From assembly GCA_048885185.1 (NCBI GenBank), contig JBHLQC010000094.1:1-6325 (forward strand): a stretch of 6,325 nucleotides of DNA, given 5' to 3'. Origin of the DNA: Hermodarchaeum sp048885185 (GTDB lineage Archaea > Asgardarchaeota > Hermodarchaeia > Hermodarchaeales > Hermodarchaeaceae). Position numbers and translations under genes: made by a program. Below, one piece after another: positions 1 through 5,753 of this stretch. Position 1 is the first letter of the stretch, and the number at the start of each line of letters is the position of its first letter. The notes under the pieces are model-generated. The model did not search any database. It was not told where the DNA came from and worked only from the letters and a program-made list of their open reading frames with translations.

Positions 1-232
1 CTGCTGAAATTGTCAGAGGTGTTTTTGTTTCATTAGCCCATCTGATGACTGCAGCAACATCGGCTTCGGAACGGGCAAAAAATAGGCGCTCAGCCGTTCC
101 ATCCCCGAACCGGGCTTCGTCAGTCAAGTAGTCAGTATAGTCTTCATTAATGGTTTTCTCGCCCTCTACTGTTCGAATAGTGCTGAGTTTTATGGGAGTG
201 ATGGCTTCTGCTTTAATTCGGTTCGTGGACAT
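1..232 (-). CDS. FAD-linked oxidase (GlcD/FAD_binding_4 type), N-terminal fragment
   Basis: Seventy-seven codons read from ATG at 232 down to the window edge without a stop, so the C-terminal part is missing. The visible part has a start typical of the FAD_binding_4 family: a YLTDEARF segment near residues 36-43, then GDGTAERLFFARSEADVAAV and a RWANE segment that leads into the beta strand (PLTISA) just before the glycine-rich FAD-binding loop. In glycolate and D-lactate oxidases this region opens the PCMH-type FAD domain. The start is supported by GGTGG at 238-242 (minus sense), five bases before ATG. The enzyme would oxidise a 2-hydroxyacid or similar substrate in the cytoplasm or at the membrane, but the substrate cannot be read from this fragment. 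It is divergent from the arsenite permease gene. Family assignment is fairly sure, exact function is not. Confidence 0.75.
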   Translation of the reverse strand, partial: MSTNRIKAEAITPIKLSTIRTVEGEKTINEDYTDYLTDEARFGDGTAERLFFARSEADVAAVIRWANETKTPLTISA

Positions 233-285
233 GTTTTCCACCGTTGAGTCCCTTTGACCTCGAACATTTCGCCTGTTCCATAGCC

Positions 286-293
286 AAATATCT
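286..293 (-). promoter_or_regulatory. Candidate TATA box of the FAD-linked oxidase gene
   Basis: AAATATCT on the plus strand reads AGATATTT on the minus strand. Its centre is about 57 bases before the ATG at 232, which would give a leader of about 30 nt. The ten-base word AGATATTTGG is repeated exactly in front of the Pat-like GNAT gene, and AGATATTT occurs at almost the same distance before the second GNAT gene. The position fits an archaeal TATA box, but this is inference from pattern only. Confidence 0.4.
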
Positions 294-458
294 ATCGCTA
301 GATTGGGAAATGTTACAAAACGAATATTTGACATTTCTTCATTTCTAAAACACTACCCGCAAAATCAATCCTTATTCAACTTGTTTCTGCATATTGAATT
401 AGATATTGTGAGGTACAAGTGTTGAGTTAAGATTTAAAATGATTAAATCAATACATCC

Positions 459-492
459 AATCCATTTATGTACTTAAATATTTGAATGGATT
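459..492. promoter_or_regulatory. Candidate ArsR operator: inverted repeat around the acr3 TATA box
   Basis: AATCCATT (459-466) and AATGGATT (485-492) form a perfect 8-bp inverted repeat separated by 18 bp. Between the arms lies the TATA-like TTAAATAT (474-481), whose centre is about 43 bases before the acr3 ATG at 521. A start of transcription near 505 would leave a short leader that carries the ribosome site. A dimeric repressor bound here would cover the TBP site. ArsR-family proteins bind such dyads, so the ArsR encoded 1.1 kb away is the natural candidate, by inference. Confidence 0.5.
474..481 (+). promoter_or_regulatory. TATA box of acr3
   Basis: TTAAATAT sits about 43 bases upstream of the acr3 start codon and is the best TATA-like word in the region. 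Transcription would begin near 505, just upstream of the GAGGT ribosome site at 510-514. It is enclosed by the inverted repeat described for 459-492. Confidence 0.5.
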
Positions 493-520
493 AATTATTC
501 GAACAACTTGAGGTAAAAGA

Positions 521-1591
521 ATGACTACTGAAAGTAACTCTCAGCCGGTTAAATCTGAAGATGAGGAATCCGTTCAGATGGGGCTTTTTGAGAAGTATCT
601 TACTCTCTGGATTTTGTCATTCATGGCCGTTGGATTGTTAATAGGTTGGCTTTTCCCTGGATTCGCTTTGACGCTTGCAGGACTTCAGTTTGCGGGCTTT
701 TCTATCCCCATCGCTATTTGTCTTTTCTTCATGATGTTTCCCACCCTCATCAACATCGAATACGGGGAGATCAAAAACGCCATTAGATACCCTAAACCGC
801 TTTTAATCACTCTCATTGCTAATTGGATTATAAATCCCTTCCTCGGATTTTTCTTGGCAAGTACCATTCTCGCGGCGAATCCCGGGTATGCCATTGGCGT
901 TATCCTTCTTGCAGTTTCACCCTGCACCGCAATGGTCTTGTTTTGGAATAAATTTGGGAAAGGTAATATTAATTTAGGCTTGGTCATCACTTCGATCAAT
1001 TCTGTATTGATTCTTCTTCTTTATGCACCACTTGCTTCCTTTTTCATAGGTTTCTATGTCTCCGTACCATTCATTACCCTCCTCTTTGGAACCATGTTCT
1101 TCCTCGTTCTTCCCCTCCTCACTGGCATTATTGTCAAACGCCATGTTTACAATACCAGAGGTCAAGACTGGTACCTCAGGAATTTCAAACCCGTCTTGGA
1201 TAAAATCGCTATCATCGCTCTCCTCATTACACTTATCGTTCTCTTCTCATTTCAGGGTCAAGTTATCTTAACACAACCTCTTGATGTTCTCTGGATTAGC
1301 AGTGTTCTTCTCCTGAATTATGTCATTATGTTTACTTCCGTGTTCTTTGTCTGCTACAAACTTCATTTTACCTACAAACAAACTGTCACAACCACAATTA
1401 TTGCTAGTAGCTCTCATTTTGAGATTGCAATTGCAACTGCCATTCTTCTTTTCGGACCTGGTTCCACAGCTGCTTTCGCAACCGTGATTGGTGTACTCTG
1501 GGAAGTTCCTCTAATGGTTGCTTTCATCAAGCTCGCTATACGACTTAAACCGAAACTCTGGTCTGAACCAATAAACACGATTACCAGTTAA
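521..1591 (+). CDS. acr3: ACR3-family arsenite efflux permease
   Basis: The 356-residue protein is an integral membrane carrier that exports arsenite from the cytoplasm, in known homologues by exchange with protons. A short acidic, Ser-rich cytoplasmic tail (about residues 1-20) precedes the typical FEKYLTLW entry to the first membrane helix (23-30), and about ten hydrophobic segments follow. Key family marks are present: the SPCTAMV motif with Cys135 in the fourth helix, the SSSHFEIAIA segment near 296-305, and the VLWEVP motif with Glu328 in a late helix. In studied ACR3 proteins this Cys and Glu are needed for transport. The length is usual for the family. The start is supported by GAGGT at 510-514, six bases before ATG. 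The gene faces arsR tail to tail with a 69-bp gap, an arrangement different from the usual ars operon. The FAD oxidase lies divergently upstream. Confidence 0.93.
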   Translation: MTTESNSQPVKSEDEESVQMGLFEKYLTLWILSFMAVGLLIGWLFPGFALTLAGLQFAGFSIPIAICLFFMMFPTLINIEYGEIKNAIRYPKPLLITLIANWIINPFLGFFLASTILAANPGYAIGVILLAVSPCTAMVLFWNKFGKGNINLGLVITSINSVLILLLYAPLASFFIGFYVSVPFITLLFGTMFFLVLPLLTGIIVKRHVYNTRGQDWYLRNFKPVLDKIAIIALLITLIVLFSFQGQVILTQPLDVLWISSVLLLNYVIMFTSVFFVCYKLHFTYKQTVTTTIIASSSHFEIAIATAILLFGPGSTAAFATVIGVLWEVPLMVAFIKLAIRLKPKLWSEPINTITS

Positions 1592-1636
1592 ACTGAATCC
1601 AATCTTGAACAGAAATTACCGTTCTGAGAAATCTAA

Positions 1637-1653
1637 TTTATTTTAAAGAAAAA
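1637..1653. terminator. Bidirectional oligo-T termination region between acr3 and arsR
   Basis: In the 69-bp gap between the convergent genes, TTTATTTT (1637-1644) serves the plus strand, and AAAGAAAAA (1645-1653), which reads TTTTTCTTT on the minus strand, serves arsR. I see no convincing hairpin. Archaeal RNA polymerase stops at such oligo-T tracts, so both transcripts plausibly end here. Confidence 0.5.
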
Positions 1654-1660
1654 TCCCTTA

Positions 1661-2017
1661 TTAGATCAATAGTTCTTGAACCTGAACGACTAGTTGCTGA
1701 ACGAGTTTAGGATTTGCTTTGTAATGGTTAAACCGTCCTTTTCTCCTACGCTGTAATAGTCCTGTACGCGCCAATATATTCAAATGATGCGAGATTGCTG
1801 GTTGACTCAATTCACTCACACCCACAAGCTTACATACACAGACCTCTTTCGTTCCAATCGCTGCAAGAAGCTTCAATCGCTGTGGATGTGCCAATGCTTT
1901 TGCTATGGCTACAACCGTATTAATTTGCTTTTCACCCGACTTAGACTCTAGGTCTGTGAATCGCTCAAGGAGCCTTTCTCTGTCATCACCGGTTTGTCCA
2001 TCACAACGTTCAGACAT
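1661..2017 (-). CDS. arsR: ArsR-family arsenic-responsive transcription repressor
   Basis: Starting at ATG 2017 the protein has 118 residues. A GTG at 2026 in the same frame would add Met-Lys-Ser and cannot be excluded. A charged N-terminal tail of about 30 residues leads into a winged helix-turn-helix domain: the ALAHPQRLKLL helix (about 42-52), the metal site EVCVCKL (58-64) with Cys60 and Cys62, the recognition region SQPAISHHLNIL (71-82), and a basic wing GLLQRRRKGRFNHY (86-99). The CVC motif at the start of the recognition unit is the classical As(III)/Sb(III) sensor of ArsR, and Cys5 or another ligand could complete a three-thiol site. The apo-protein would bind operator DNA and release it when arsenite binds. 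The gene is convergent with acr3 and divergent from the flavin oxidoreductase. Likely targets are the dyad at acr3 and its own promoter. Confidence 0.9.
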   Translation of the reverse strand: MSERCDGQTGDDRERLLERFTDLESKSGEKQINTVVAIAKALAHPQRLKLLAAIGTKEVCVCKLVGVSELSQPAISHHLNILARTGLLQRRRKGRFNHYKANPKLVQQLVVQVQELLI

Positions 2018-2057
2018 ACTCTTCACACATTTTTATTAACTTTCAAATTTGCAACCC

Positions 2058-2072
2058 ATCCATGTATTTAAA
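2058..2072 (-). promoter_or_regulatory. arsR promoter: TATA box plus ATGGAT half-site
   Basis: TTTAAATA on the minus strand (2065-2072) is an ideal archaeal TATA box with its centre about 50 bases before the ATG at 2017. One base further downstream is ATGGAT (2058-2063). The same word lies a few bases downstream of the acr3 TATA box as part of the perfect dyad there. The upstream arm is poor here (GACTCATT in place of AATCCATT). Autoregulation by ArsR is a reasonable inference, but the second half-site is weak. Confidence 0.5.
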
Positions 2073-2319
2073 TGAGTCTAATTAAGTCTCAAGAATAACA
2101 ATATCTTGTGAATTTTATCCCAATAATTTAGTGCGCCTATTGTCGAATTTCGTTTTATTGGTGAAGTTGTACCTTAGTTGATCAAAGTGTATTGTAAGCG
2201 AAAGAAAAACAACTTGAATCGTAATCACGGTTCCTAATCACTATACAAAAAATAATTGACAAAAATGGCTATCCTCATATCTTTTTAATGATTTAACAGC
2301 ATTATTTTTGGTGGTTTTT
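2073..2319. other. Divergent intergenic region, arsR / flavin oxidoreductase
   Basis: This is an AT-rich stretch without a supportable gene. It would hold the oxidoreductase promoter. Candidate TATA-like words are CTATACAA (2241-2248) and the AT-rich run around 2279-2289, and I cannot choose between them with confidence. GGTGG at 2310-2314 is the ribosome site of the oxidoreductase. I found no RNA gene, repeat or second copy of the acr3 dyad. Confidence 0.4.
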
Positions 2320-3153
2320 TTGAGTAAGAAAGTGAAATTCGGCATATATATTGCTAATCATGGAATTACAAGTAATCCTCAAGATTATCTCAAGTTAGCT
2401 AAGAGTGGAGAAGAATATGGATGGGATGGGTTCTTCTTATGGGATCATGTTTTCCTACCGTGGGCACCTGATCAAGCTGTATTGGATCCATGGATTATCT
2501 TGTCTGCTATAGCGACTCAAACGAATGATATCTCCATTGGTACAACTGTGACACCCTTAGCAAGAAGAAGGCCAATGATAATAGCACGAGAAGCAATTAC
2601 AATCGATAGGCTTTCTAGTGGACGATTCATTCTTGGTGTGGGATTAGGAGGTACAGCAGAACTAAAGGCTCTAAGTGAAGAGGAGAACACTAAGGTTCGA
2701 GGAGAAATACTTGATGAATCTTTAATAATTCTAAAAGGCTTGTGGTCTGGAAAACCCTTTACTTTTGATGGAAAACACTTCAAAATAAAAGACCCAGTGA
2801 AATTTAAACCAGAAGGTAAAATCAAGATCTGGGTTGGAGGTGAATGGCCAAACAAAAAACCATTTCGACGGGCTGCGAAATATGATGGAATTTTCCCATT
2901 GAAAGCTGGATCTGATCCCTCAATATATCCTCAAGATTATCAAGAAATTATGAGTTATATTCGGAAGTATAGGAAATCTCTGGACTCATTTGATTTTGTA
3001 AAAAGTATAGTAACCGTTGGAGATAAAGAGGAAGATGCCTATATCCACGATTTCATCGACATGGGTGTTAATTGGCTATTAGAGGCTTTTTGGTCAGAAC
3101 GGTGTTCTCTGAAGGAAATTCAAAAGAGAATTGAACGCGGTCCTCCAATATAA
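2320..3153 (+). CDS. Luciferase-like (LLM class) flavin- or F420-dependent oxidoreductase
   Basis: The 277-residue protein belongs to the bacterial luciferase-like monooxygenase / F420-dependent reductase superfamily, with a single TIM-barrel fold. Visible marks, in order, are the first strand VKFGIYIANHG (5-15), the EEYGWDGFFLWDHV segment (31-44), the IGTTVTPLARRRP loop (73-85), the signature REAITIDRLSSGRFILGVGLG (90-110), and WVGGEWPNKKPFRRAAKYDG (171-190), which shapes the cofactor phosphate site. Whether it uses FMN or F420, and on what substrate, cannot be told. An archaeal host makes F420 plausible. The frame opens at TTG 2308, but TTG 2320 is preferred. GGTGG (2310-2314) ends five bases before it, the same site and spacing as at the FAD oxidase, and the protein then begins MSKKVKFG. 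It is divergent from arsR and convergent with the Pat-like GNAT gene. The coding sequence looks more AT-rich than its neighbours. Confidence 0.85.
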   Translation: MSKKVKFGIYIANHGITSNPQDYLKLAKSGEEYGWDGFFLWDHVFLPWAPDQAVLDPWIILSAIATQTNDISIGTTVTPLARRRPMIIAREAITIDRLSSGRFILGVGLGGTAELKALSEEENTKVRGEILDESLIILKGLWSGKPFTFDGKHFKIKDPVKFKPEGKIKIWVGGEWPNKKPFRRAAKYDGIFPLKAGSDPSIYPQDYQEIMSYIRKYRKSLDSFDFVKSIVTVGDKEEDAYIHDFIDMGVNWLLEAFWSERCSLKEIQKRIERGPPI

Positions 3154-3202
3154 TTTTGGAAAGACAAATTGACAAAACACATTGTTTATCACGGATTATC
3201 TG

Positions 3203-3727
3203 TCAGAATGATAATGTGGCCCTTATCGTTCCATCTCCAAGAGATTTAATTTGAAATCCCAAAGATTTGACTAATCTTATCATCCGGACATTGTCTGACA
3301 GTATAATTCCATAAATGGACTTCATTTTCTTACTCTTACTAATGTCTATGATATACTCAACCAATCTCCTTCCAAGCCCCTGCTTCTGCCATCGATCAGC
3401 AATAACAACCGCAAACTCACCGGTTTTGTCCTTCTGTTCAAGGCAAAGGCGAACAACCCCAATAAGTTGCTTTCGTCCCCGCTCTTCAATCTCAGCCACA
3501 AAAGCTAGCTCAGCAACGAAGTCAATACTACAATACCGGACTAACTCTTCATGCGGCATATCACAAATAATATGAAAGAACCGGTAACGCACCGTATCCG
3601 AAGAAAAACTACGAAATAGTTCAAGCATCATAGACTCGTCTTCAACACGTATTGGTCTTACCACTACAGGTTGCCCGTTCTTAAGTTTCCATGTCACTCT
3701 CCTTTGTGAGGCTCGAATCCCTCGCAC
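3203..3727 (-). CDS. Pat-like GNAT family N-acetyltransferase
   Basis: The 174-residue protein is a single GNAT domain of the kind found at the C-terminus of Pat/PatZ protein lysine acetyltransferases. It shows VVVRPIRVEDE (21-31), an RFFH segment (49-52), PHEELVRY (58-65), the GEFAVVIADRW strand (103-113) with Glu104 at the place of the catalytic Glu of Pat enzymes, the acetyl-CoA loop Q114-KQ-G117-L-G119, and the SLGFQI end (155-160). Here the domain stands alone, without the ADP-forming CoA-ligase-like part or a cyclic-nucleotide domain. It could acetylate protein lysines, for example in acetyl-CoA synthetase, but the substrate is inference. The start is GTG: GGAGTGA at 3734-3740 lies six bases before it, and an in-frame TGA just upstream rules out extension. 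It is convergent with the flavin oxidoreductase (49-bp gap) and 87 bp downstream of the other GNAT gene. Confidence 0.85.
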   Translation of the reverse strand: MRGIRASQRRVTWKLKNGQPVVVRPIRVEDESMMLELFRSFSSDTVRYRFFHIICDMPHEELVRYCSIDFVAELAFVAEIEERGRKQLIGVVRLCLEQKDKTGEFAVVIADRWQKQGLGRRLVEYIIDISKSKKMKSIYGIILSDNVRMIRLVKSLGFQIKSLGDGTIRATLSF

Positions 3728-3787
3728 ATTACTTCACTCCATAATCCCAGTCGAGTTGTGTGTACTGTACTCTTTAGTCATCTATCC

Positions 3788-3795
3788 AAATATCT
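3788..3795 (-). promoter_or_regulatory. Candidate TATA box of the Pat-like GNAT gene
   Basis: AGATATTT on the minus strand, followed by GG, is centred about 64 bases before the GTG start. It is a ten-base exact match to the candidate box before the FAD oxidase. It suggests that this gene has its own promoter in the 87-bp gap behind the other GNAT gene. Confidence 0.4.
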
Positions 3796-3814
3796 TGACA
3801 CTATTCGATAATTA

Positions 3815-4324
3815 CTAAGTTGGTTTGTGTTCGGTGAGTATGAGTTCATAAAGCTCTACATCTGCACCCCAGAAATGCTGGCGGAGTGTTCCTGATTTAC
3901 GAAATCCCATTTTTTGATACAATGATATCGCTCCAGAAAGGATGGGAACTGTATCCAACCATACCTTTGTTGCATTGTGTTTTCGTGCAAAAGCAATCAC
4001 CTGCCGTGTTAGAGCTGTTCCAACACCTCGTCGTTGGTATCTCTGGTCGACGACCATGTGCTTCAGCATACAGGTACCATGGACCAGAGAACAGCCAACA
4101 ACTCCAATAATTCGGTTTCCAATTTTGGCAACGTAATGGGTGTAACGGTGTAGTCGATCTTTGACCTTTGTTGGAGAAGGTTGTCGTGAAGTAATAAGTT
4201 CCTCTGGTAACACATCTCTGTAATCATCTAACACTTGCTTATAGAGTGCAGCGATACTTGCTGCATCTTTCTGTTTTGCTTGTAAAACTTTGAACTTAAA
4301 ATGCTCCAATCCTTTTTCCTTCAT
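3815..4324 (-). CDS. GNAT family N-acetyltransferase
   Basis: The 169-residue protein is a complete single GNAT domain that would transfer an acetyl group from acetyl-CoA to an amine. The N-terminal strand and helix are at about 11-35 (FKVLQAKQKDAASIAALY). Strands around HYVAKIGNRIIGVVGCSLV (63-81) lead to MVVDQRYQRRGVGTAL (90-105) with the acetyl-CoA loop Q97-RR-G100-V-G102. Motif B is AISLYQKMGF (132-141) with Tyr136, the usual position of the general acid. The C-terminal strand ELYELIL closes the fold. The substrate is unknown, since members of this family act on small molecules, antibiotics or protein N-termini. It is unlike the neighbouring Pat-like protein apart from the common fold, so a recent duplication is unlikely. 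ATG is used with no clear ribosome site upstream. The gene lies 107 bp downstream of trpS on the same strand. Confidence 0.82.
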   Translation of the reverse strand: MKEKGLEHFKFKVLQAKQKDAASIAALYKQVLDDYRDVLPEELITSRQPSPTKVKDRLHRYTHYVAKIGNRIIGVVGCSLVHGTCMLKHMVVDQRYQRRGVGTALTRQVIAFARKHNATKVWLDTVPILSGAISLYQKMGFRKSGTLRQHFWGADVELYELILTEHKPT

Positions 4325-4378
4325 GATTTTCTTTGTGTTACTTTCTCTCTAATAATTCTCCAGGATAATACCTGAAGG

Positions 4379-4386
4379 AAATATCT
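4379..4386 (-). promoter_or_regulatory. Candidate TATA box of the second GNAT gene
   Basis: AGATATTT on the minus strand is centred about 58 bases before the ATG at 4324, nearly the same distance as the matching element before the FAD oxidase. It lies in the 107-bp gap after trpS and would allow separate transcription. An alternative, AATTATTA-like sequence at 4351-4358, would give a nearly leaderless transcript. Confidence 0.35.
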
Positions 4387-4431
4387 GGCTTTAAGGATGT
4401 TTGACTCTCAATGCTTTACAATGGAGTAGGT

Positions 4432-5574
4432 CTATTCAATGGTGAATTCGTCTTCCTTCAACAGAAAGTCGTCGAGTTTGTCTCGGGCTTTCTCTCGCTT
4501 TGCTTGATGTTCTGTTAAGAATTTCGTGGCTAAATCAATGCAAATGTTCTTGCATTCACCACAAAGCATCTCGCCACTACGACAGCGTTGTTCCAGTTCA
4601 GCGAGTTTATCCTGTTGGGGGATGAAGACCAGCTGATAATTTGCGAAGATAGAACAAATTTCAGGTTGTCCACCTAGTTTACGCTGTTCCGCCGCGTTAC
4701 CTCGACCACCCGTAAAGGCGTTTTGCAGTTTCTTCTTAATCACTTTTGGAGGATCTACGGTGAATAGGGCTGAATCGGGATCGGATGCTGACATTTTTCC
4801 ACCCTTTTGGAGCCCCTGAAGGAACCGTGAATGCAATATACCTGGCTTGTAGTAGCCTAATTTGGGAAGGACATCCCGGGCTGCTCGGAAGTGGGCATCT
4901 TGGTCAATGGCTAACGGAATGACGCAGGGTACATTGTGTCCTACGCGAACGGAATGGAGAAAGGCAGGAACGGCTTGGAAGCTGGTGAAAAAGATGGATC
5001 CGATGTTATTCGAGTTTGTGAAACCAAAGATGGCCTTAGCTGTGGAGAAGGTGATTCGTTTTGCAACATGAATGGCTAATGGATAAATTGTACGCGCGTG
5101 ATAGGAGTCGATGATGATGTCAGTTAATTTCGGATCGAACCCGGTTGCAATGAGGTCGAGTGCATTTTCTTTGGCGAAGTGCCGGGTTTGATTGAGTTCA
5201 AGGTCAAACTTGAATAGGTATTTTTCGTCATCGGTGAGTTGGAAGTAGTAGGGGCACTTGAATTTGTCTTGCATCCATTTAGTGAAGATGAACTGTGTGA
5301 GATGACCGATGTGAGTATGTCCACTTGGTCCACGTCCATTGTACAAGAAGAAGGGATTTCCTTTGTCGTATTCATCAAAGACGAATTTCATGTCACGATG
5401 GCTGAAGTAAATCCCTCGTTCCAACAAGTAATGGAGTTCACCCGTATACTTCTTGATACGCGCGAGCAGTTTGCTGTCAATCAGTTCTGTGCCAAACTCT
5501 TTCACTAGTTTCGCATAATCGACATCGCCTTTTACTTCCCATGGGGTCACTACAAATTCTTCATCGCTGGGCAT
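4432..5574 (-). CDS. trpS: Tryptophanyl-tRNA synthetase, archaeal/eukaryotic type
   Basis: This class I aminoacyl-tRNA synthetase activates tryptophan with ATP and loads it on tRNA(Trp) in the cytoplasm. The 380-residue protein shows an N-terminal segment FVVTPWEVKGDVDY (7-20), the YNGRGPSGHTHIGHL region (78-92) with the HIGH-type signature at 86-91, QLTDDEKYLF (112-121), AIDQDAHFR (222-230) and the KMSAS loop at 260-264. The C-terminal helical region carries SGEMLCGECK (333-342), the position of the conserved tRNA-contact segment of archaeal and eukaryotic enzymes. Length and motif order agree with archaeal TrpRS. The frame stays open upstream to TTG 5607, but ATG 5574 is chosen because it gives the family's usual N-terminus and has a modest GAG seven bases upstream. 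It is divergent from the membrane protein gene, and an unusually long leader is likely (see 5575-5763). Confidence 0.96.
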   Translation of the reverse strand: MPSDEEFVVTPWEVKGDVDYAKLVKEFGTELIDSKLLARIKKYTGELHYLLERGIYFSHRDMKFVFDEYDKGNPFFLYNGRGPSGHTHIGHLTQFIFTKWMQDKFKCPYYFQLTDDEKYLFKFDLELNQTRHFAKENALDLIATGFDPKLTDIIIDSYHARTIYPLAIHVAKRITFSTAKAIFGFTNSNNIGSIFFTSFQAVPAFLHSVRVGHNVPCVIPLAIDQDAHFRAARDVLPKLGYYKPGILHSRFLQGLQKGGKMSASDPDSALFTVDPPKVIKKKLQNAFTGGRGNAAEQRKLGGQPEICSIFANYQLVFIPQQDKLAELEQRCRSGEMLCGECKNICIDLATKFLTEHQAKREKARDKLDDFLLKEDEFTIE

Positions 5575-5648
5575 AATGCATCTCAACTCCGTTTCGACAT
5601 AGTTCAACTACAGAGCGACTCTTCTTTCCAAGGCTTTGAAGGGAATAC

Positions 5649-5693
5649 GCTACTCTGCAGGCTAAGTCCTCAAAAGGTGTTGCGGTAGCAGAG
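5649..5693 (-). repeat. Overlapping inverted repeats with two exclusive pairings
   Basis: In the minus-strand RNA, CUCUGC (5693-5688) can pair with GCAGAG (5658-5653), with a G-U pair outside. Alternatively GCUAC (5689-5685) can pair with GUAGC (5653-5649). The two pairings share bases on both sides and cannot form together. The loop contains a weak CCU/AGG hairpin. The stems are short, so stability is modest. Confidence 0.4.
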
Positions 5694-5720
5694 CTCACTA
5701 GGCGGAGAGAAGAGAACTGG

Positions 5721-5753
5721 TTATGGATTTGGCCAAAAACAATCGCCTATCAT
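5721..5753 (-). CDS. Possible 10-codon leader peptide upstream of trpS
   Basis: ATG at 5753 opens a frame that reads MIGDCFWPNP and ends at TAA (5721-5723). It would begin about ten bases after the predicted transcription start of trpS and has one Trp codon at position 7. AAGG stands directly before the ATG, too close for a normal ribosome site. A frame this short with one Trp codon could easily occur by chance, so this is listed only because of its position. Confidence 0.2.
   Translation of the reverse strand: MIGDCFWPNP

Noticed and set aside
1056..1271. Ser-rich 71-residue frame inside acr3
   Set aside because: It is an out-of-frame shadow of the Leu/Phe-rich membrane protein, made by its CTC/TTC codons.
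2308..2319. Oxidoreductase start at TTG 2308 or GTG 2311
   Set aside because: Both codons overlap or abut the GGTGG ribosome site, which is correctly spaced for TTG 2320.
3700..3729. GGCTCGAATCCC resembling a tRNA T-arm, with GCAC after it
   Set aside because: It lies inside the N-terminal coding part of the Pat-like gene. The arm lacks a proper 5-bp stem, and no D-arm, anticodon arm or acceptor partner is found upstream.
5128..5148. GGATCGAACCCGG resembling a tRNA T-loop
   Set aside because: It is the coding sequence of TrpRS around Gly-Phe-Asp-Pro. No cloverleaf can be built around it on either strand.
5575..5607. Extended TrpRS starting at TTG 5607
   Set aside because: The extra 11 residues have no ribosome site in front and do not fit the family. 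ATG 5574 gives the usual N-terminus and length.
5597..5611. Palindrome TAGTTCAACTA resembling a T-loop just upstream of trpS
   Set aside because: It has no conserved closing G-C pair and no acceptor or anticodon arms, so it is not a tRNA.
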